Positions 59,197-64,000 of a stretch of DNA of 64,000 nucleotides are shown one piece after another (position 1 is the stretch's first letter; every line of letters starts with the position of its first letter). A program made the translations under genes and the position numbers. The DNA lies in the NCBI RefSeq assembly GCF_964204865.1, contig NC_135257.1, positions 9,942,151 through 10,006,150 of the forward strand, given 5' to 3'. Below the pieces are notes generated by a model. The model saw only the letters and a list, made by a program, of their open reading frames with translations, had not been told where the DNA came from and did no database searches. Origin of the DNA: Styela clava (taxonomy: Eukaryota > Chordata > Ascidiacea > Stolidobranchia > Styelidae).

Positions 59197-61116
59197 TTAA
59201 AGATAAACAATCGCACGTTTATATATTTCTCTCCTAACAAAAATATAGAGGTTGGCACCTGTGTGGATGAATAAAATCCGCTTTCCTTTAAAGCGACCTG
59301 GATTGATCCTAAGCTCTGTTTTGAGACCTTTAAGAGCTTTTCCTACGTACACAGGATCACAGTATATTCCAGTTGTTCTTATAGTCGACTGATTAATTAC
59401 TGCAAAAACAAACAAGGAATTATTACCCGCTATTCGCAAATTTGGATATATATATATATATCAATCATTCAGCACAAGTGACACGAGAATAAATATTTTT
59501 TCCTCCTTGTCTTTGGATTCAATTTAGTGTCACAAAAGAAGAAAAATCAGGTTGTCTGTGCACTTACTAACATCTTCCTTCGTGTAGACATTGTATCCTC
59601 CGCCGATATAACCGTCAATGATATCAAAAAGATCTTTGGATTTAACATCTAAACCGAAACGACACAATGTCTTGTCCATTTTGTCTTGAACTAATTCTAT
59701 GGTGCTTGAAGTCAGGACGGGGTGAATCCTATAAAAAAAATCATTTATTTGAAAGAAAATATAAACAGCTCAAATGGTTCAAAATGATTCGAAAAATATA
59801 TTATCTGTACAACAACTAATTTCCAGAAACAAAAGTATATACTTTGTCGGTGAAAGTGCATTGTCTTCTGTTTTTCCCCTTGCGTCAAATACAAATACAA
59901 TTAACAACGAACAGAATATATATCGTTACTTTAATTTTGAATGTCAAAAAGACTGTCAATCTTATAATACTGTCATATAAATATAAAAGAACAACTACCA
60001 AACGACTTGAAAACGTGTTTACGTAATTACTTGAGTTTACTTCCGGTAAGATAGTTTCCGATTCCAAGACCAATAGCAGTCCCCGAAGTTCCATTGGCAA
60101 AAACAACATCGTCATAACGTTCGTGAACTTTCTGTTTCATCAATTCTTCCCAAGCGCTGATGTAACCAAATATGGCGAGCTCGTTGTCGCCCCCACATGG
60201 AATATGATACGGTATACTTTTGGTAGTCTCTCTGAATAAAGAATTTACATAAGTAATCACGAAGTTAGCTATAAATAGTTTCGTTAAATAATTGCTTTCA
60301 AATTTCCAGTATTCAAGCGATCACTTTAATTTGTTTTTGACTCGTGAAATTTTTCTTTAATTAAAAATTTTACGAATTTTGAAAACTTGCATTGCCTAAG
60401 GAATTTTTTGCCAAATGGATCGTAGCGAGGCAATCGTGCACATGTATGTTGTTCTCTCTTGTATTCAATATTTTATTCAATGACTTAATATGTTTAGCGT
60501 ATATCGTAAGTAGAATAAGCCATAATGTACTTGGTAAAATATCGTCGTTTAACTAACTGAAATACCAACATTTATAAACAATATTTTTTTCTACATTACC
60601 CGATATATTTTGCCAAGTGCTTAATATAATTTTCAAATGTCTCTGTCGTGAACGGTTGCCATGGTAAAATGTATATATTCGGACTACCAGCTTCCATCAT
60701 TATAAAATTTCCTGATGTACTGTATGACTCGCCGATCTACATTCCAGAGGTATTATATGATAGAAACAAGCTTTATGCTATTATCTCATTATTTAACAAA
60801 ATAGGGAAGTGGTGAGGACATGTAAGCATACAATAAAGCAGATTACGTTTGACTAATTTTTTAATTCTATAATCAGGTAATCAGCGATTACGTAGAACTA
60901 GATCGGTGTATTACTGTGTAATTAATGCAATAAGTTAATTCAAATTCGAATTCTCACTTCTTCCCTTGAACGAAGTACTAGATGACAGTCGAGACCCAAT
61001 TGTCTAGCAGCGACAAGGGTAGCACGAGAATGATTAGATTGTGTTGTACCACCTGTTATCACAGATTTGTAACCTTTGACCATCGCATCAGCAAGAAGAA
61101 ACTCAAGCTTTCTAAC
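59197..61116 (-). CDS. D-cysteine desulfhydrase / ACC deaminase-like PLP enzyme, 5' incomplete
   Basis: Minus-strand exons in transcript order: 60958-61116, 60600-60736, 60031-60231, 59568-59728, 59197-59399; 861 nt, 286 residues plus stop, phases join. The first exon starts VRKLEFLLADAMVKGYKSVI and contains TQSNHSRATLVAARQLGLDC. Later come NFIMMEAGSPNIYILPW, IPCGGDNELAIFGYISAWEE, ANGTSGTAIGLG (phosphate-binding loop), IIDGYIGGGYNVYTKED and DPVYVGKALKGL, all fitting fold-type II PLP enzymes that release H2S, ammonia and pyruvate from D-cysteine or open ACC. The family motif is GNK-VRKLEF with the PLP lysine just before this exon; that exon and about 80-100 N-terminal residues are not found before the duplication starts at 61563. 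The C-terminal HTGANLYIF departs from the usual HTGG. Either upstream exons lie beyond 64000, or the gene is truncated. Confidence 0.9.
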
Positions 61117-61424
61117 CTGATAATTAGAATGGATGATTCGAACTGCAGGAAATATTAAGAGGTGTTACTTGCACTCTACCATATTTTAATCTATTGAATA
61201 TGAGTTTTGTTACAAGCTGTATTAATTCCATCCTGAGGTGTTTTTCAAGCGAGACGTTAACATAATATACAAACTTTTATTACTTTTATTCAACTCTTGG
61301 CATTGCAGGAGGGAAATGGTATTTTGTAAGTCCCACATTATTTTAACTAATTTGGTACGCGAGCGCCAAAAAAATAATTTTAGTTCCTTAAAGAAAGCAG
61401 ATGTAATTTCCATGGCATCTGTAC

Positions 61425-61515
61425 ATGATATTTGGCCTAGTGGTTAAAGCGCTGGGCCTAACTAGGCACCGCAGGATTAAATCCTATGCCCACTACCTCA
61501 CTCAGGGTATGATAA
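61425..61515 (+). repeat. tRNA-derived SINE-like element at the duplication border
   Basis: GGCCTAGTGGTTAAAGCGCT is a good Pol III A box region, and AGGATTAAATCCTATGCCCA is a B-box-like arm (GGATTAAATCC). It ends about 50 bp before the PCSK duplication starts at 61563. Loss of TTCGA in the B box argues against a functional tRNA. Confidence 0.5.
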
Positions 61516-61562
61516 ATTGGGTAGGCAATGTCAATCGAAATATTCTGGTTCTTCCAAAAATA

Positions 61563-64000
61563 GACGACTTTAATTTTGCCCACAACCGAATGCGAAGCGA
61601 AAGTAAATAAACCCTATAATATATCATTATTCCAAAATGAAAATAATACACCCCGAAAACGTAATATAACTTTTAAATTTTCACTAATATTATTAAGGAG
61701 ATTTCGACAACACCATTTGGGATTTTTCAAGACAAATAAAATCTTTTTTCATCATCTTAGTGTTTTGTATATTTTTCAGCCTCTAGCTCCCGGAATGGTT
61801 TGAATGCTATTTATAGTGAACAATGCACATGTATTATGGCAACACTTCCTTCTACTGACACACACTCCAATCCATTTGATTATGATATGATGGTATGATG
61901 GGATTTATATACAACGATTCTTATTTTTTGTAACTTGATGCCCAATAACTCTTTGGCACCAACTTATAGATCAGTTCAAACGGCATAATACTTTGATTAG
62001 ATATTTTAATATAGTATGCTGCTTGGCAAATCGGAACCAGAAATTTATTCGCAAAATAGAGCCCTACTTTCTAAATGACGTTGCCATTGATCGTAATTTA
62101 GTCAAAGTCCTGATTTGTATCCAAACAAAGATCGATTTGCTCTATCATCGGCATGCAATCTTGCAGAGACAAAAACAGTATGCATTAACTGCGCCTGCGT
62201 AGCCAAAGCACTGCATTAAGATCTAACTTTGCAACTAGATTTCCAAAACGGTCTGAAGCCGTTAATATTTTTTTTCTTAGTTTGTTATCCACTAATTGAA
62301 TCAAGCTCGCTTATAGATTACGACGAGTCTGCACAACGGGTGTGTAAATAACTTCCGAGGCACTTCTTCTGTCACTCCTCTTGCTTCATCAGTTGCTACA
62401 ATGGTACTTCAGGCGAAGTAAGTGGAAGAAATGTGTGTGCTGACGAAATGTCGTTAATTTGTCTCTCATCTTATGTTTCATTCACAGCCCTGCCTTGACA
62501 TGGAGAGATGTTCAGCATTTGATAGCTCACACTGCATTAGTTGTTGATCCTAACAATGACAACTGGCAAATTAATGGAGCCGGCTTTCATGTCCATACCT
62601 AGTGAGTATTTTTTATTTTTGTTGTTCCCGAATTGACCACGGAGAACTTTACGCTAGCACCACAGTCAAGGAAGTAAAAACATAATGGTAGACATTTTCC
62701 GCAATGTTGTATTGTTATTTGCTTTAGTTACGGATTTGGTGCGCTGAATGCCCTTCACATAACAACAGCCGCCGAAACATGGATCAATGTCGACAAACAG
62801 AGGTTCTGCAAACTTCAACATCCGAAATCTCACAGGTAGTCTAATCCAAAAAATGTCAGCTAAGCTTAGATCAAACAAGTACTTATTCAGGAAAATTTTT
62901 AATACTCTTGCCCTCATGTATAGCAACCAGAATTGACTTTATGCTTTATAGTAATCCAAATTAGATTTGAAAAAAGAAAAGAACACAACTATATTTATGC
63001 AACGCAACACACGACGTCATGTCATTGATGAGATTTCAATTATCAAATTTTAATCTCTCTTAAAGTTTGGTGAACGTAATAATGCCAAAGTGGGGTCAGT
63101 TGATTGTAGTTTTGTGTTTAAATATACACAGTTTTTAAAAGCTATGCAGAGAAAACATCGCAAACAGCCACACTCAATATAACTATAACCGTAGCCATTT
63201 ACCCGTATTTCACTCATAAGAGTTTCCTCAATCATAGGAATTTTCTCTGCGACGTCACTCACTGTTTAATTAAAACGTGAGCGAGCTGATTCAATATGAC
63301 TGTAGCTATATTCTATGTGACATAACTTATTTATCAAATAGGGTTATACCAAGTGGTGGAACATTGACGATCCAAGCACAGACAAATGGGTGTCAGGATA
63401 GCGAAAATCAAGTTTTAAAGTTGGAACATGTTCAGGTGTGTTTCTAATTTGTTAGCGTAATATTCGTATTGAAATAAAAACAACGAGTCCAACTGCCATT
63501 ATTATATTCCAGGTTGTTATAAGCTACGATGTGAAGTGCAGAGGAGATATCAGCGTGCGAATAAAATCCCCATGCGGAACAATATCACAGGTACGCTATG
63601 AACTGACGAAATCAGTGTGCATATCTCTATCAGACCATGCTTGCGAGATTTTTCCCATTGGTTGTTCAAACCCATATTTTTGTTCGCGGGACAGACAAAT
63701 TGCTCTGTAATATGATACCAAATAATTTACAGCCATGGTTGTAATAGTAATGCTTCCAATTAAAAAATGATTTGTCAGTATTAGTAGTAAAGACGCATAT
63801 ACTAAATTGCAATAGAAATGCAGTTATCTGACATGAACAACGAGCAAATTGAAATTCTTGCCCTTCTTTATACTAACAAAGCCAAACAAACACAAAAACA
63901 AAACCCAATATTTTCAGTGGAATAAGTGGTTTTAAGATTCCTTATACGCCAGTTTCTGTACTTGCATCGTTTGTAATTATAATTACTACGCATTAATCTT
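61563..64000 (+). repeat. segmental duplication of PCSK intron 10 to intron 16
   Basis: From GACGACTTTAATTTTGCCCA at 61563 to the window end the sequence repeats 53357 to about 55803 in direct orientation. Introns and exons alike are nearly identical, with scattered substitutions and a few indels (for example a 7-bp loss near 62440 and a loss near 63700). The offset is about 8.2 kb. The left edge lies in intron 10, not at an exon. Confidence 0.97.
61780..63590 (+). pseudogene. partial PCSK copy, exons 11-16 equivalents
   Basis: Exon equivalents: 61780-61892, 62317-62417, 62488-62601, 62728-62835, 63342-63435, 63513-63590, all the same lengths as in the intact gene, with splice sites kept and no stop or frameshift. 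Seen replacements include DRQRL to DKQRF in exon 14 and QDTEN to QDSEN in exon 15. The copy contains the serine of GTSS and the P domain but no exons for the signal peptide, prodomain, or the catalytic Asp, His and Asn. In the visible sequence it cannot make an active protease. It continues past the window, so 3' exons may follow. It could also reflect an unresolved allele in the assembly. Confidence 0.85.

Noticed and set aside
61425-61515. Functional tRNA gene
   Set aside because: The B box lacks TTCGA and the arms do not pair into a complete cloverleaf, so I call a SINE-like remnant.

Overview
The window is eukaryotic, from an AT-rich animal genome. Genes are split by short GT-AG introns (mostly 0.1-1 kb) and orthologues of well-known metazoan genes are clear by eye: SMIM7, NUP42, TIMM21, AS3MT, YAP, a kexin-like proprotein convertase (PCSK) and a D-cysteine desulfhydrase/ACC deaminase-type PLP enzyme. 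The compact genes and short introns suggest an invertebrate deuterostome, perhaps a tunicate. That is inference; nothing here proves the species.

Layout. 1.3-7.0 kb: three minus-strand genes packed head to tail (TIMM21 at 6.2-6.9 kb, NUP42 at 4.8-5.9 kb, five-exon SMIM7 at 1.3-4.3 kb). Splice-acceptor-like sites lie a few bases upstream of at least two start codons, so an operon or trans-spliced unit is possible. 7.0-24.3 kb: a gene-poor island of repeats, with seven of the hAT elements, a pair of CCGCGG-rich repeats framing a 3.8 kb inverted-repeat unit, an ATATATGGACACG repeat family and a non-LTR tail. 24.3-30.2 kb: AS3MT on the plus strand in eight exons, with hAT insertions in two introns. 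30.2-37.3 kb: intergenic, with a non-LTR tail, one hAT element and a tRNA-like SINE remnant. 37.3-42.5 kb: YAP (Yorkie) on the plus strand in seven exons, with TEAD-binding region, two WW domains, two LATS-type sites and a TWL tail. 47.3-58.0 kb: a complete 21-exon proprotein convertase. 59.2-61.1 kb: the C-terminal five exons of the PLP enzyme, convergent with PCSK. 61.56-64.0 kb: a near-identical partial duplication of PCSK from intron 10 through exon 16 to the window end.

The strongest structural signal outside the genes is a set of hAT transposons. Eight insertions, plus one with a degraded duplication, were defined here by terminal inverted repeats and 8-bp target duplications. All but one fit the Buster-type pattern nnnTAnnn; the exception fits the Ac-type pattern nTnnnnAn. 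Three of them keep different parts of a GTF2IRD2/ZBED-like transposase (N-terminal BED-like finger, DDE core start, C-terminal dimerisation region). The most interesting coding observations are an AS3MT in which the fourth arsenic-site cysteine is glycine, a convertase with an unusual prodomain junction, and the PCSK partial duplication abutting a PLP-enzyme gene whose catalytic-lysine exon is not in view. I saw no CRISPR array, phage, bacterial system or animal virus.
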